NCBI RefSeq assembly: GCF_014636315.1
Contig: NZ_BMED01000006.1
Coordinates: 310,001 to 374,000, forward strand
Source: Parundibacterium terreum
GTDB taxonomy: Bacteria; Pseudomonadota; Gammaproteobacteria; Burkholderiales; Burkholderiaceae_D
Reading direction: 5' to 3'
DNA length: 64,000 bases
Position numbers and translations under genes: made by a program. This document shows positions 45,807 through 54,498 of the stretch, one piece after another (within the stretch, counting starts at the first letter, position 1; each line of letters starts with the position of its first letter). The notes beneath the pieces are model-generated. The model made no database searches. It saw nothing but the letters and a program-made list of their open reading frames with translations, and was not told the DNA's origin.

Positions 45807-46262
45807 TTAATCTCTGATGCCGTGCTGCCGCTGCCTGGTAAGCGTCTTGGTGGCGACAAATATCTCGCGTAAGAAAAACATAAAACTGCCGATCAGCACC
45901 AGGATGCCCGCGACGAACAGCGAAGCGATCAGCTTATCCAATTGCACATCCAGCGCGTCTCCGGTAAACAGCGCGGCAATCACCAGGCAGATCAGCAATG
46001 CGCAGGTGGTGCTGAGCGTAATGGCCCGGTTGATCAGGTGCGCCCTCTCATACAGCTCGCTCAATTCTTCGCGCAGCGCGGGTTTTTGCGTGGTCTGGCC
46101 TTTCGCCTGCAGGATGTCTTCCAGTATCCGCGAGCGGTCTATGATGCGGCCCAGACGGTTGGTAAGCACCACCAGCGTGGTGCCGACGCCGCTCAACAGG
46201 AAGACCGGTGCAATCGAAAGCTGGATGATATGCCCAACATCGCCTAGTTGTAAATTGATCAT
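45807..46262 (-). CDS. DUF2721 membrane protein
   Basis: The 151-residue protein has an N-terminal helix with IAPVFLLSGVGTTLVVLTNR, the family signature RLGRIIDRSRILED, and two later membrane helices (about 75-98 and 106-128). The start codon lies within the stop of the LysR gene (ATGA overlap), so translation is coupled. DUF2721 has no known role. It stands between a LysR regulator and LpxR, all on one strand. Confidence 0.83.
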   Translation of the reverse strand: MINLQLGDVGHIIQLSIAPVFLLSGVGTTLVVLTNRLGRIIDRSRILEDILQAKGQTTQKPALREELSELYERAHLINRAITLSTTCALLICLVIAALFTGDALDVQLDKLIASLFVAGILVLIGSFMFFLREIFVATKTLTRQRQHGIRD

Positions 46263-47218
46263 GATGTTTTTTTTGTACTTTTTTTGGCGCCGGCCTTTTC
46301 GCAACTGCCAAAATCATCCCAGCAGGGCGTGTCGCCGAATTGTTCTATCAGGTAGTCGACAAAGGTCCTGACTTTGGCCGACAAATGCTGGCGGCTCGCA
46401 TACACGGCCTGCACCATGCTGGCCGGCGGCACATAATCCGGCATCAGGTGTACCAGCTTCTGGTCGCGGATGTCGTTGCCGACGATGAAGCTGGGCTGCA
46501 GCACCAGGCCCATGCCGCCCACGGCGGCTTCGCGCAGCAGGTCGCCGTTATTCGCATTGATGCTGCTGCTCAGCTTGACGGTATGCGTCTTGCCGGCTTT
46601 GACAAAGGTCCATACGTCGGGATTGTTGGCATAGCTATAGCGCAGGCAGATATGGTTTTGTCTTTCTATGTCCTGCGGCACCAGCGGCGTGCCGTATTTT
46701 TCCAGGTAGGCCGGCGACGCGCACAGCACCAGGCGGGCGGGTGCGATCTTGCGCGCCACCAGGCTGGAATCTTCAATACGCCCTATCCGTATACCAAGGT
46801 CATAGCCTTCGTCGACCAGATTGACTACGCGGTCGGACAGGGAAATATCCAGCTTCACATCCGGGTAGCGCTCCATGTATTCCGGCAGGATGCGGCCCAG
46901 GTGGTTGACCGCAAATGACATCGGCACAGTCATGCGCAGGGTGCCGGTGGGATTGGCCGCGCTCATGCCGGCTTCCAGCACCGCATTGTCGATATCCAGC
47001 AAAACCTGGTTGCAGCGTTCCAGGTAATTGCTGCCGACTTCGGTCAGGCTCAGCCGGCGCGTACTGCGGTTGAACAGGCGCGCGCCTATATAGGCTTCGA
47101 GGTCGGCGATATAGCGCGTGACCGAAGGATTCGAGGTGTCCAGCGACCTGGCGGCACCGGAAAAACTGCCGGATTCGGCAACCTTGACGAACATGCGCAT
47201 GGCTTGAAACAGGTCCAT
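46259..47218 (-). CDS. LysR family regulator
   Basis: The 319 residues open with the winged helix MDLFQAMRMFVKVAESGSFS and AARSLDTSNPSVTRYIADLE, followed by the effector domain (90-300) of the CrgA/DsdC-like subgroup common in Betaproteobacteria. A strong ribosome-binding site, GAGAGGG, precedes the ATG. The DoxX-DODA genes are divergent from it and are its likely targets, as in many LysR-DoxX-dioxygenase clusters. The C-terminus is Lys/Thr/Ser-rich. Confidence 0.9.
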   Translation of the reverse strand: MDLFQAMRMFVKVAESGSFSGAARSLDTSNPSVTRYIADLEAYIGARLFNRSTRRLSLTEVGSNYLERCNQVLLDIDNAVLEAGMSAANPTGTLRMTVPMSFAVNHLGRILPEYMERYPDVKLDISLSDRVVNLVDEGYDLGIRIGRIEDSSLVARKIAPARLVLCASPAYLEKYGTPLVPQDIERQNHICLRYSYANNPDVWTFVKAGKTHTVKLSSSINANNGDLLREAAVGGMGLVLQPSFIVGNDIRDQKLVHLMPDYVPPASMVQAVYASRQHLSAKVRTFVDYLIEQFGDTPCWDDFGSCEKAGAKKSTKKTS

Positions 47219-47366
47219 TTGAGCCCTCTCCCATTATTCTAAAAACCGGAATAATTATTTTCTCACATCCCCATTTTTCTATCAAACTGAAGAATATATG
47301 CTGTGTTCACGGTCTGCATTCAGACGTTTCAGGCTAAGCCAAGAGCACGTAAATACTAGACAAACA

Positions 47367-47636
47367 CTAGAACTCATTTCATAAATAGGAGCGAGTGCGA
47401 ACGAGTCCATTTGGGATGCAGTGCGAGGCGCGTCGCGACGCAAAGACTGGCCGTCTTTGCTAGCGGCGCAACGCTGCAATGCGCCCAAATGGGCCGTTCC
47501 CAGAGGGTTTGCCTTAAAAGTGGCGCTGGCTGCGTTGCGCTCGTTGTCAATAGCTCGCTATTGACGCCTCGCACGCCTTGCCAGCACCGCTTTTAAGGCA
47601 AACGCATCTCACTCCTATTTATGAAATGAGTTCTAG
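47367..47636. repeat. 270-bp MITE-like element with terminal inverted repeats
   Basis: CTAGAACTCATTTCATAAAT at the left end is repeated in inverted form at the right end; 25 terminal bases match exactly, then one mismatch and one indel in the next 9. Inside lies a second hairpin pair (about 47505-47530 and 47577-47602) around GCCTTAAAAG/CTTTTAAGGC. No protein is encoded. It ends 21 bp before the DoxX start, so it supplies the 5' region of that gene. Confidence 0.75.
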
Positions 47637-47657
47637 ATAAATACCGGAGATATCATC

Positions 47658-48074
47658 ATGAACGACAGAAACACCAACATCGCTGCCAGCTTGCTGCGCG
47701 TCAGCTTCGGCGTCATCCTGCTTGCGCACGCATTGCTGAAGGTACTAGTGTTTACCCTGCCCGGCACGGTCGCATTCTTCGCCAGCCAGGGATTTCCCGG
47801 CTGGATGGCCTACCCTGTCGTTGCGGTAGAATTTTTTGGCGGAGCGGCACTGCTGCTGGGTTTTCAGACGCGCCTGGTCGCACTGGCGACCTTGCCGGTG
47901 ATGCTGGGTGCGCTGACGGTACACATGGGCAATGGCTGGGTGTTCAATGCGCCTAACGGCGGCTGGGAATATCCTGCCTTGCTGGCGGTTTTGGCAGTCG
48001 TCGTGGCCTTGCAATCCAATGCAGGTGTTACATTGAGTAAAGCTGGAATTAGTACCGGGGCAAAGGCACACTAA
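47658..48074 (+). CDS. DoxX family membrane protein
   Basis: The 138-residue protein has four membrane helices and the DoxX features LLRVSFGVILLAHALLKV and VAVEFFGGAALLLGFQTR. DoxX-type proteins are often co-operonic with quinol or aromatic-ring oxygenases and linked to quinone or thiol stress. The dioxygenase gene follows at 48249. Start context is AAATACCGGAG. Confidence 0.88.
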   Translation: MNDRNTNIAASLLRVSFGVILLAHALLKVLVFTLPGTVAFFASQGFPGWMAYPVVAVEFFGGAALLLGFQTRLVALATLPVMLGALTVHMGNGWVFNAPNGGWEYPALLAVLAVVVALQSNAGVTLSKAGISTGAKAH

Positions 48075-48248
48075 GCACACTAGGCCGCGCTTGCAGAATG
48101 CAGTGCCGCCCCCAAGTGCTTGTAAGATAGCTTAAGCAGGGAATCGGCAGGAAAGCTGCGCCTTGCTGCTGAATTTTGATTGTGGACAAGCTTGCTTATC
48201 CACAGTATCGGTACCCCGAAGTAAGATTAAAGAAAGAACCATAAAACC

Positions 48249-49034
48249 ATGTCCACTATGTCCACTACACGACGCATGCCGGCCATTTTTTTCGGACACG
48301 GCAGCCCGATGAATGCGCTGGAAGACAATCGCTATACCAAGGTGTGGGAAGATTTCGGCAAGAATTTCCCGCGCCCGAAAGCCATACTGGCAGTGTCTGC
48401 GCACTGGACCACCCGCGGCACCGGAGTGACTGCCAGCCAGGCGCCGGTCACCATCCATGACTTCGGCGGTTTTCCACAGGCCTTGTTCGACGTGCGCTAC
48501 CCCGCTCCCGGCGATCCTGCGCTGGCCAGGCGCGTGGCAGAAATCTTGTCGCCTTTGCCGGTGGCGATGGACCAGCAATGGGGGCTGGATCATGGTACCT
48601 GGTCGGTGCTGGTAAAGACCTATCCCGACGCCGATATCCCGGTGATACAGCTCAGCATCGATGTCGAAAAACCACCCGCCTATCATTTTGCGCTGGGGCA
48701 GAAACTGCAGGCATTGCGGGATGAAGGCGTGATGATCATAGGCAGTGGCAATGTGGTGCATAACCTGCGCCGTCTTGACCGCGATACCGCCGGCCACGGC
48801 TGGGCCATACGTTTCAATAATGCGATACGTCAGGCCTTGCAGGAAGGCGATATGCAGACCGTGATCAACTACCAGGCCTTTGGCCAGGATGCCGCCTTAT
48901 CGGTACCCACGTCCGAACATTTCCTGCCTTTGCTGTATGTGCTGGGAACCAGGACAGAACAGGACAAGCTGGAGATTCCTGTGGATGGAATCGAGCTGGG
49001 CGCGATTAGTATGCTGTCGGTGGTCGTTTCTTGA
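48249..49034 (+). CDS. Extradiol ring-opening dioxygenase, DODA/YgiD type
   Basis: The 261 residues match the class III extradiol family. Zinc/iron ligands are visible: FFGHGSPMNAL (His about 17), AVSAHWTT (His about 54) and IGSGNVVHNLR (His about 173). LDHGTWSVL near 118 provides the catalytic His. YgiD of E. coli is a 4,5-DOPA dioxygenase. It would cleave a catechol-like ring. It is probably co-transcribed with DoxX and controlled by the divergent LysR. Confidence 0.88.
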   Translation: MSTMSTTRRMPAIFFGHGSPMNALEDNRYTKVWEDFGKNFPRPKAILAVSAHWTTRGTGVTASQAPVTIHDFGGFPQALFDVRYPAPGDPALARRVAEILSPLPVAMDQQWGLDHGTWSVLVKTYPDADIPVIQLSIDVEKPPAYHFALGQKLQALRDEGVMIIGSGNVVHNLRRLDRDTAGHGWAIRFNNAIRQALQEGDMQTVINYQAFGQDAALSVPTSEHFLPLLYVLGTRTEQDKLEIPVDGIELGAISMLSVVVS

Positions 49035-49085
49035 TAGAGAAACGATTAGAATTATTTTGTGCAAGAATTGCACTTCGTGGGTATA

Positions 49086-49382
49086 GGCCGGGGGTGGCCC
49101 GGCGGCCACTCACTTTTCTTTGCTTCGCCAAAGAAAAGTAAGCAAAAGAAAGGCGACCGCAGACTTGCCCTACGGGTGATGGCGCGGCGCCATCACATTT
49201 TGTGCGTCACAAAAAATGGGAAATGAACGAAACTCGCTTCCCTTGCAGGGCGCATATCCGCTTGCAAGCGGATACCGTTCCGCAGGCACGGAGCAGTGCT
49301 CCGTGAAACCCCTGCTACACCTCAGACAACGTTCATTTCTGATCCATTTTCTGCGAAGCACAAAATGCAGCGTCCCCAGCGG
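49086..49382 (+). repeat. 297-bp palindrome-rich dispersed repeat, copy 1
   Basis: This block closely matches 52429-52725 over its full length, with small indels in the first 120 bp and near identity afterwards. It is built from successive hairpins: CTTTTCTTTG/CAAAGAAAAG, GTGATGGCGC/GCGCCATCAC, ATCCGCTTGCAAGCGGAT, and CACGGAGCA/TGCTCCGTG. It lies between convergent genes (dioxygenase and histidine kinase) and could also terminate transcription. No protein-coding gene is assigned here. Confidence 0.85.
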
Positions 49383-49458
49383 AAGTAGGTCAACAGCAAC
49401 GGCAATCAAGCCGTATGTTTTTGGAGTTTACGGGTTTCGGCTTGCGACTTGGTTTTTC

Positions 49459-50808
49459 TCAGGCAGCTTTTTCCATCAGGGTCAGCCTGACTTCCAGGCC
49501 GCCTTCTTGCAGGTTCACCAGTTGCAGTGAGCCGCCGTGCTGTTGCGCGATGTTCTGTGCGATGGTCAGTCCCAGGCCGGTGCCGCCGGTGTCGCGTGAG
49601 CGTGAGGTTTCCACGCGATAGAAGGGTTCGAATACCTTATTCAACTGGTCCGGCGGGATGCCATGGCCACCGTCGCGCACGCAAATCTGTATCAGCCGCT
49701 TGCCGGCATCGTTCACCGCTTCCGTGCTGACCTTTGCGTATTGCCCGTATTTGACGGCATTGTCGATCAGGTTGATCAGGCAGCGGCGCAGAGCGACCGG
49801 CCTGGCCATTACGGTAATGCCGGGCTTGCCGTCGAAACTGACCTCTTGTCCGGCATCTACTGCATCGGCGCAAACGCTGTCTATCAATGAATCAAGGTCC
49901 AGCGGTTTTAGCGGTTCATTGCTGTCCATGCTGCGCGCCAGGTCCAGGCCTTCCTTGACCATGGCCTGCATTGCCGACAGATCGTCGATCAGCTTGTCGC
50001 GCAATTCATTGTCGTTGACCTTCTCAAGCCGCAGGCGCAAGCGGGTCAGCGGGGTTTGCAAATCGTGCGTGATCGCGGCCAACATGTGAGTGCGCTGCTG
50101 GATATGGTGGCGGATACGCGATTGCATGGAGTTGAACGCATGCGTGGCCTGCACGATTTCGACCGCGCCTTTTTCTTCCAGCGCCGGATGATTGATATCG
50201 TTACCCAGATCTTTTGCTGCCTGCGCCAGCTGCTTCAGCGGATGCATGGTCATGCGTGAGATCAGGAAAGCCAGTACACCTATGCTGGTCAGGAACAATG
50301 CCAGCGAAACGACGAAATCCGTACTCAGCGGCGGCACCGGGCTGCGCGGCGGCAAGACCGTCAGGCGCACGGTTGTACCGTCATGCAAGATGAGGCCAAG
50401 CGCTTCACACGGCCCGCGCACGCCCCTGGCTTCCGGCGACAGCGGCGCAGGGCAGTTCTCAGGATTCATGGGCAGGAACTGCACCTTGAATTTATTGCTG
50501 AGCCGTTCTTTCAGTGCATAGGCAAACGGCGTATGCATTTCATCATCGGAAGTCGCGGCCGGCAGCTTGCTGAGCTGCAGGCCCAGGCGTGGAGCCGTTT
50601 CCAGGAAAGCTTCGCGGTTATCCGCGGGCAGCGCATCCAGCGCCAGCAGCAATTGCTCGGCCCTTTCCACGGAATGGGATTCGCGATATTGCGCTATCGT
50701 CTTTTGACGTTCGCCAAAAGCCAGCCACCAGGTCAGCGCAGTGGAACTCACCACGCCTAGCAGCAAGATGGCGAATACCCGGCCTGACATGGAGCTGAGG
50801 ATTTTCAT
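49459..50808 (-). CDS. EnvZ-type sensor histidine kinase
   Basis: The 449-residue kinase has membrane helices at about 8-30 and 163-185 that enclose a 130-residue periplasmic sensor, then a HAMP domain (about 185-238). The phospho-acceptor is in LAAITHDLQTPLTRLR, His about 248. N-box RRCLINLIDNAVKYG, G1 DGGHGIPPDQL and G2 GGTGLGLTIAQ are all intact. Its gene starts 2 bp after the response regulator stop, so they form a pair. Signal unknown. Confidence 0.92.
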   Translation of the reverse strand: MKILSSMSGRVFAILLLGVVSSTALTWWLAFGERQKTIAQYRESHSVERAEQLLLALDALPADNREAFLETAPRLGLQLSKLPAATSDDEMHTPFAYALKERLSNKFKVQFLPMNPENCPAPLSPEARGVRGPCEALGLILHDGTTVRLTVLPPRSPVPPLSTDFVVSLALFLTSIGVLAFLISRMTMHPLKQLAQAAKDLGNDINHPALEEKGAVEIVQATHAFNSMQSRIRHHIQQRTHMLAAITHDLQTPLTRLRLRLEKVNDNELRDKLIDDLSAMQAMVKEGLDLARSMDSNEPLKPLDLDSLIDSVCADAVDAGQEVSFDGKPGITVMARPVALRRCLINLIDNAVKYGQYAKVSTEAVNDAGKRLIQICVRDGGHGIPPDQLNKVFEPFYRVETSRSRDTGGTGLGLTIAQNIAQQHGGSLQLVNLQEGGLEVRLTLMEKAA

Positions 50809-50810
50809 GA

Positions 50811-51545
50811 TTAATTTTCAGCAGTGACGGCGACGGACAACACATAACCGCCATTCCTGACAGTCTTGATGATTTGCGGCGAGCGCGCATCTTCCCGCAA
50901 TTTCTGGCGCAGGCGGCTGATCTGGATGTCGATGGAGCGGTCAAACGGATCGGCGTCGCGGCCATGCGTCATGTTCAGCAACTGGTCGCGGTTCAAGATA
51001 CGGTTCGGGTGATCAAGGAAGATGCCCAGCATGCGGAATTCTGCGCCGGACAGCGCAATGACCATGCCCTCGGGGCTGATCAGGTGGCGCGCGGTCAGGT
51101 CCAGCGTCCATTCTGCAAATTTCAGTTTTTGCACTTGTTCGCCGTTGGCGCCCATGCTGGAAGTTTGTGTGCGGCGCAGCACGCTACGCACCCTTGCCAG
51201 CAACTCGCGTGGTTCGAAAGGCTTGGGCAGATAATCGTCGGCGCCCATTTCCAGGCCGAGTATGCGGTCCAGCGGTTCGCCGCGCGCGGTCAGCATGATG
51301 ACCGGCACGGAAGATTTGGCGCGCAGGTTGCGGCACAGTGTCAGGCCGTCGTCGCCGGGCAGGTTCAGGTCCAGCACGACCAGATCGATGTGGTGCTCGT
51401 CCAGCATGGCCCACATGGCAATGCCGTCGGCAGCGGTGACGGTGTCGTAGCCGTTACCGTTCAGGTAATCGGCCAGCAGGCTGCGGATGTCGCGGTCGTC
51501 GTCGACGATTAATACTTTGGTAGGTGTATCCATACTTGCCATCAT
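50811..51545 (-). CDS. OmpR-family response regulator
   Basis: The receiver domain (about 6-125) has VLIVDDDRDIRSLL, the phospho-Asp in LVVLDLNLPGDDG (about residue 59) and VIMLTARGEPLDRI. The winged helix (about 140-240) follows, with HPNRILNRDQLLNMTHGRDA and RSIDIQISRLRQKL. ATG at 51545 is chosen; GTG 51548 and ATG 51530 are alternatives, since no dominant ribosome-binding site is seen. The divergent Spy-like gene at 51860 is a likely target. Confidence 0.92.
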   Translation of the reverse strand: MMASMDTPTKVLIVDDDRDIRSLLADYLNGNGYDTVTAADGIAMWAMLDEHHIDLVVLDLNLPGDDGLTLCRNLRAKSSVPVIMLTARGEPLDRILGLEMGADDYLPKPFEPRELLARVRSVLRRTQTSSMGANGEQVQKLKFAEWTLDLTARHLISPEGMVIALSGAEFRMLGIFLDHPNRILNRDQLLNMTHGRDADPFDRSIDIQISRLRQKLREDARSPQIIKTVRNGGYVLSVAVTAEN

Positions 51546-51859
51546 CACTCATCATTGTTCTTGATGGCTATTATGGAGGCATCCGCCGTAGATAAAAAGC
51601 GTTTTTGTATCCACTTGTTAGGATAAATCGCTTGGGAAACAGTGCGAAACAAAGATTCCCCGCACGTGGTCTGAATTGTTACTTTGCGATACAAAGGCCG
51701 AGAGCAGAGACACTTGCCAGTTACATAAGTAGGCCAACATGCTTCCCATGTGCAAGGCACAGAAAGCCTGCGCCGCAAGGTGCTGCAAGCAGCCAGTATA
51801 TTTAGCCCAGCGTTGCCCACCAGGTGCATGACTTTAATTTATCCACCAAAAGGAAGATC

Positions 51860-52375
51860 ATGAAATCGTTGAAAAACCAGTTTTTTATAGGATTGACCGC
51901 ATTGACGATGGCTGCCGGCGCCTACGCACAAAGCGCTTCCGCCCCGGCCGCATCAACACCGGCAAGGCACGCTCCGAGCGAAGCGGACCGTGCCAAATGG
52001 GCGGCAAAAATGAAGGACCGCATGGCCAAGCACCAGGCTGAACTGCACGACAAGCTGAAACTGACTGCCGCGCAGGAACCAGCCTGGAAAACTTTCATCG
52101 ACGCGACTGCACCAGGCCCCATGCCAGCGCACAAGCCGGAAGACCGCAAGGCTTTCGAAAAGCTGAATACGCCGGACCGCATGGAAAAGGGCCTGCAAAT
52201 GATGAAAGAACATCAGGCGAAGATGGAAGCGCATCTGGCAGCATTGAAGACTTTCTATGCAGTGCTGACGCCTGAGCAGCAAAAGACTTTTGATGACGCG
52301 CATCGTCATATGCGTGGACATCGGGGTGGGTGGGGGCATCATGGCGGTGATGGCAAGCCTTCTGACAAGAAGTAG
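51860..52375 (+). CDS. Spy/CpxP-like LTxxQ periplasmic protein, His-rich tail
   Basis: ATG 51860 follows AAGGAAG and gives 171 residues with a signal peptide (about 1-23, cut at AYA-QS). LTAAQEPAWKTFIDA and LTPEQQKTFDDAHRHM are the two LTxxQ motifs of Spy/CpxP chaperones. The end, MRGHRGGWGHHGGDG, is His/Gly-rich and could bind metal. The two-component genes are divergent; in the E. coli Cpx and related systems such proteins are regulon members. Confidence 0.88.
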   Translation: MKSLKNQFFIGLTALTMAAGAYAQSASAPAASTPARHAPSEADRAKWAAKMKDRMAKHQAELHDKLKLTAAQEPAWKTFIDATAPGPMPAHKPEDRKAFEKLNTPDRMEKGLQMMKEHQAKMEAHLAALKTFYAVLTPEQQKTFDDAHRHMRGHRGGWGHHGGDGKPSDKK

Positions 52376-52428
52376 TAGCTTTGGGTTTTACTTCTTCGAA
52401 GTATGGCTGCTTGTGATTTAAGATCGCT

Positions 52429-52725
52429 GGCCGGGGGTGGCCCGGCGGCCACTTACTTTCTTTGCTTCGCCAAAGAAAGGAAGCAAAGAAAGGCGACCGC
52501 AGACTTGCCCTTCGGGTGATGGCGCGTAGCGCCATCACATTTTGCTGCACTACAAAAAATGGGAAATGAACGAAACTCGCTTCCCTTGCAGGGCGCATAT
52601 CCGCTTGCAAGCGGATACCGTTCCGCAGGCACGGAGCAGTGCTCCGTGAAACCCCTGCTACACCTCAGACAACGTTCATTTCTGATCCATTTTCTGTAAA
52701 GCACAAAATGCTGCGTCCCGAGCGG
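52429..52725 (+). repeat. 297-bp palindrome-rich dispersed repeat, copy 2
   Basis: This is the full-length partner of 49086-49382, located after the Spy-like gene. It keeps the same order of hairpins, and TGATGGCGC/GCGCCATCA has a changed loop (GTA). Together with the inverted partial copy at 52873-53085 it forms a 670-bp imperfect palindrome. Confidence 0.85.
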
Positions 52726-52732
52726 GGGTAAT

Positions 52733-52848
52733 TCAAAAGCGGCGTCAAGAACAACCCCAACCCCTACATCAAGCCAACTTAATTTGAATAGTGAGATTCT
52801 TTTGAAAAAAGAGAATCTGGTTGCCGTTGTTTTTGACTTGGCTTTTGA
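52733..52848. repeat. Nested inverted repeats between repeat copies 2 and 3
   Basis: TCAAAAGC/GCTTTTGA (52733/52841), a 19-bp pair at 52744-52762 and 52819-52837 (16 of 19 match) and AGATTCT/AGAATCT (52794/52812) are nested around one centre near 52790. No gene is present in 52376-53149; it is all repeat or palindrome. Confidence 0.7.
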
Positions 52849-52872
52849 CCTTAAACCGCTCGGAGCCTCGCC

Positions 52873-53085
52873 GATTGTGCGGTACAGAAAATGGATCAGA
52901 AACAGGTGTGTCTGAGCGCAGCGAGTTTCGCCTGTTTCCCATTTTTTGGGCCGAATAATCGGGCACCCCGAAGGAGCGAGGCTTGCGGTCGCCTTTCTTT
53001 GCTTACTTTTTCTTGGGGGCCGCCGAGGTGCGAAGCAAAAAAAGTGAGTAGCATGCCGGGCTACCCCCGGCCAGCAATCTTAAAT
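52873..53085 (-). repeat. Partial, inverted and diverged third copy of the repeat
   Basis: Read on the minus strand, it keeps the order of copies 1 and 2: the GGCCGGGGGT start, the AAGCAAAGAAAGGCGACCGC core, AAAATGGGAAA and TTTCTGATCCATTTTCTG. The central modules differ or are missing. The outer flank ATTTAAGAT(T/C)GCTGG also matches copy 2 in inverted form. Confidence 0.75.
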
Positions 53086-53149
53086 TAAATCTAAGCGTTA
53101 TCGCAGCCAGAAAAGGCGGCGACCACGATAGCTTGATATCAAGCGTAAG

Positions 53150-54421
53150 TTACGCAAACTTGCGCAACGCATCCAATCCCAACCCCGCCCCAATACTCCC
53201 AAACAAATCCCCCTCCACCTTCTTCGCATCCGGCACGATAGCACCGATGCGATCGCGCAGTCCGCGTACGCCGCTGGAGCCGCCGGTGAAGAATACAGTG
53301 TCGACTTCGGCAGCCTTGACGCCGGCGTCGCTCAATACCTTGGCAACAGCCTGTTCGACGCTGGTGATCAGGTGCGAGATCGAAGTCTGGAAGCCGGCCT
53401 GGTCCAGATTCATGCTGCATGCGGTGCCGCTCTTGTTGCGCAGGCGTTCCAGCGGCAGGTCTATCTGGTCCTGGCTGGACAGCAGTATCTTGCCCTCTTC
53501 GGATTTCAGCGCCAGCCAGTGGCCGTCGCGTTGTTCTATCAGGTACAGCAGACGGTCGAAGCGATCGCGCACGTTGGCGTCGCTGATGTCGCGGTACACA
53601 TCCTGCAGTTCGCGCCAGATCTTTTGCGTGTAGTTCAAATTGATTGTGTGCCAGGTTGCCAGGTTGAAGTAATAGCCGGACGGTACATCGGTGTTGCTGC
53701 CCAGGCGGCCGCCGAGGCCCAGCAGCGGCATCACGTGGCCCAGGCTCAGGTATTTGTCGAAGTCGGTGCCGCCTATGTGTACGCCGCCGTTGCCCAGGAT
53801 GTCGTCGCGCCTCTCGGTTTTTTTGGCGCGTTCCGGTGACAGGCGTACCAGCGAAAAATCGGAAGTACCGCCGCCGATGTCGGCGATCAGTACCAGTTCT
53901 TCCTTGTCGATGCGGGATTCATAATCGAAGGCAGCGGCAATCGGTTCGTATTGGAAACTGATGTCGCGAAAGCCTGCTGCGCGGGCGATTTCTTCCAGCG
54001 TTGCTTCGGCTTTCTTGTCTGCCGCAGCGTCGTCGTCGATGAAATACACCGGGCGGCCGAATACTGCCTGCGTGAAGTTCTGGCCGGCGGATTGCTCGGC
54101 GCGCTTTTTCAGTTCGCCGATGAAGTAGGCCAGCAGTTGGCGGAACGGTAAGGCCCGGCCTTGCACTTCGGTCTGGCCGTCGATCAGGCTGGTACCCAGC
54201 AGGCTTTTCATCGAGCGCATCAGGCGGCCTTCGTAGCCGGCCAGATAAGTGCTCAGTGCGGCACGGCCGTAGCTGACGTGGTCGTCCTCGGCATTGAAAA
54301 ATACTACCGAAGGCAAGGTGGTCTTGTCTTCTTCCAGCGCCAGCAACGCAGGTTTGCCGGGCTGGTGCCAGCCTACGGTCGAATTGGAGGTGCCGAAATC
54401 CACTCCACATGCAATTGCCAT
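53150..54421 (-). CDS. yegD: YegD-like Hsp70 family protein
   Basis: The 423 residues contain the actin-like ATPase fold without the peptide-binding domain of DnaK. CGVDFGTSNSTVG is the first phosphate loop, VLIADIGGGTSDFSLVRL near residue 195 the second, and FFTGGSSGVRGLRDRI near 385 the adenosine site. Length and layout fit YegD, a non-canonical Hsp70 of unknown client. GGAAG precedes the ATG. Confidence 0.88.
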   Translation of the reverse strand: MAIACGVDFGTSNSTVGWHQPGKPALLALEEDKTTLPSVVFFNAEDDHVSYGRAALSTYLAGYEGRLMRSMKSLLGTSLIDGQTEVQGRALPFRQLLAYFIGELKKRAEQSAGQNFTQAVFGRPVYFIDDDAAADKKAEATLEEIARAAGFRDISFQYEPIAAAFDYESRIDKEELVLIADIGGGTSDFSLVRLSPERAKKTERRDDILGNGGVHIGGTDFDKYLSLGHVMPLLGLGGRLGSNTDVPSGYYFNLATWHTINLNYTQKIWRELQDVYRDISDANVRDRFDRLLYLIEQRDGHWLALKSEEGKILLSSQDQIDLPLERLRNKSGTACSMNLDQAGFQTSISHLITSVEQAVAKVLSDAGVKAAEVDTVFFTGGSSGVRGLRDRIGAIVPDAKKVEGDLFGSIGAGLGLDALRKFA

Positions 54422-54498
54422 GACGCTTCCTGATTAAAAAGTGGGCAGCGATTATAGAACGAAGCAGGGCGTCTCGTCATTTTTATTATGAAATGCTG

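Noticed and set aside
49170-49409. Minus-strand frame within repeat copy 1, with a nearly identical frame at 52453-52704
   Set aside because: The shared frame is a by-product of the palindromic repeat; it has no ribosome-binding site and the third inverted copy does not keep it open.
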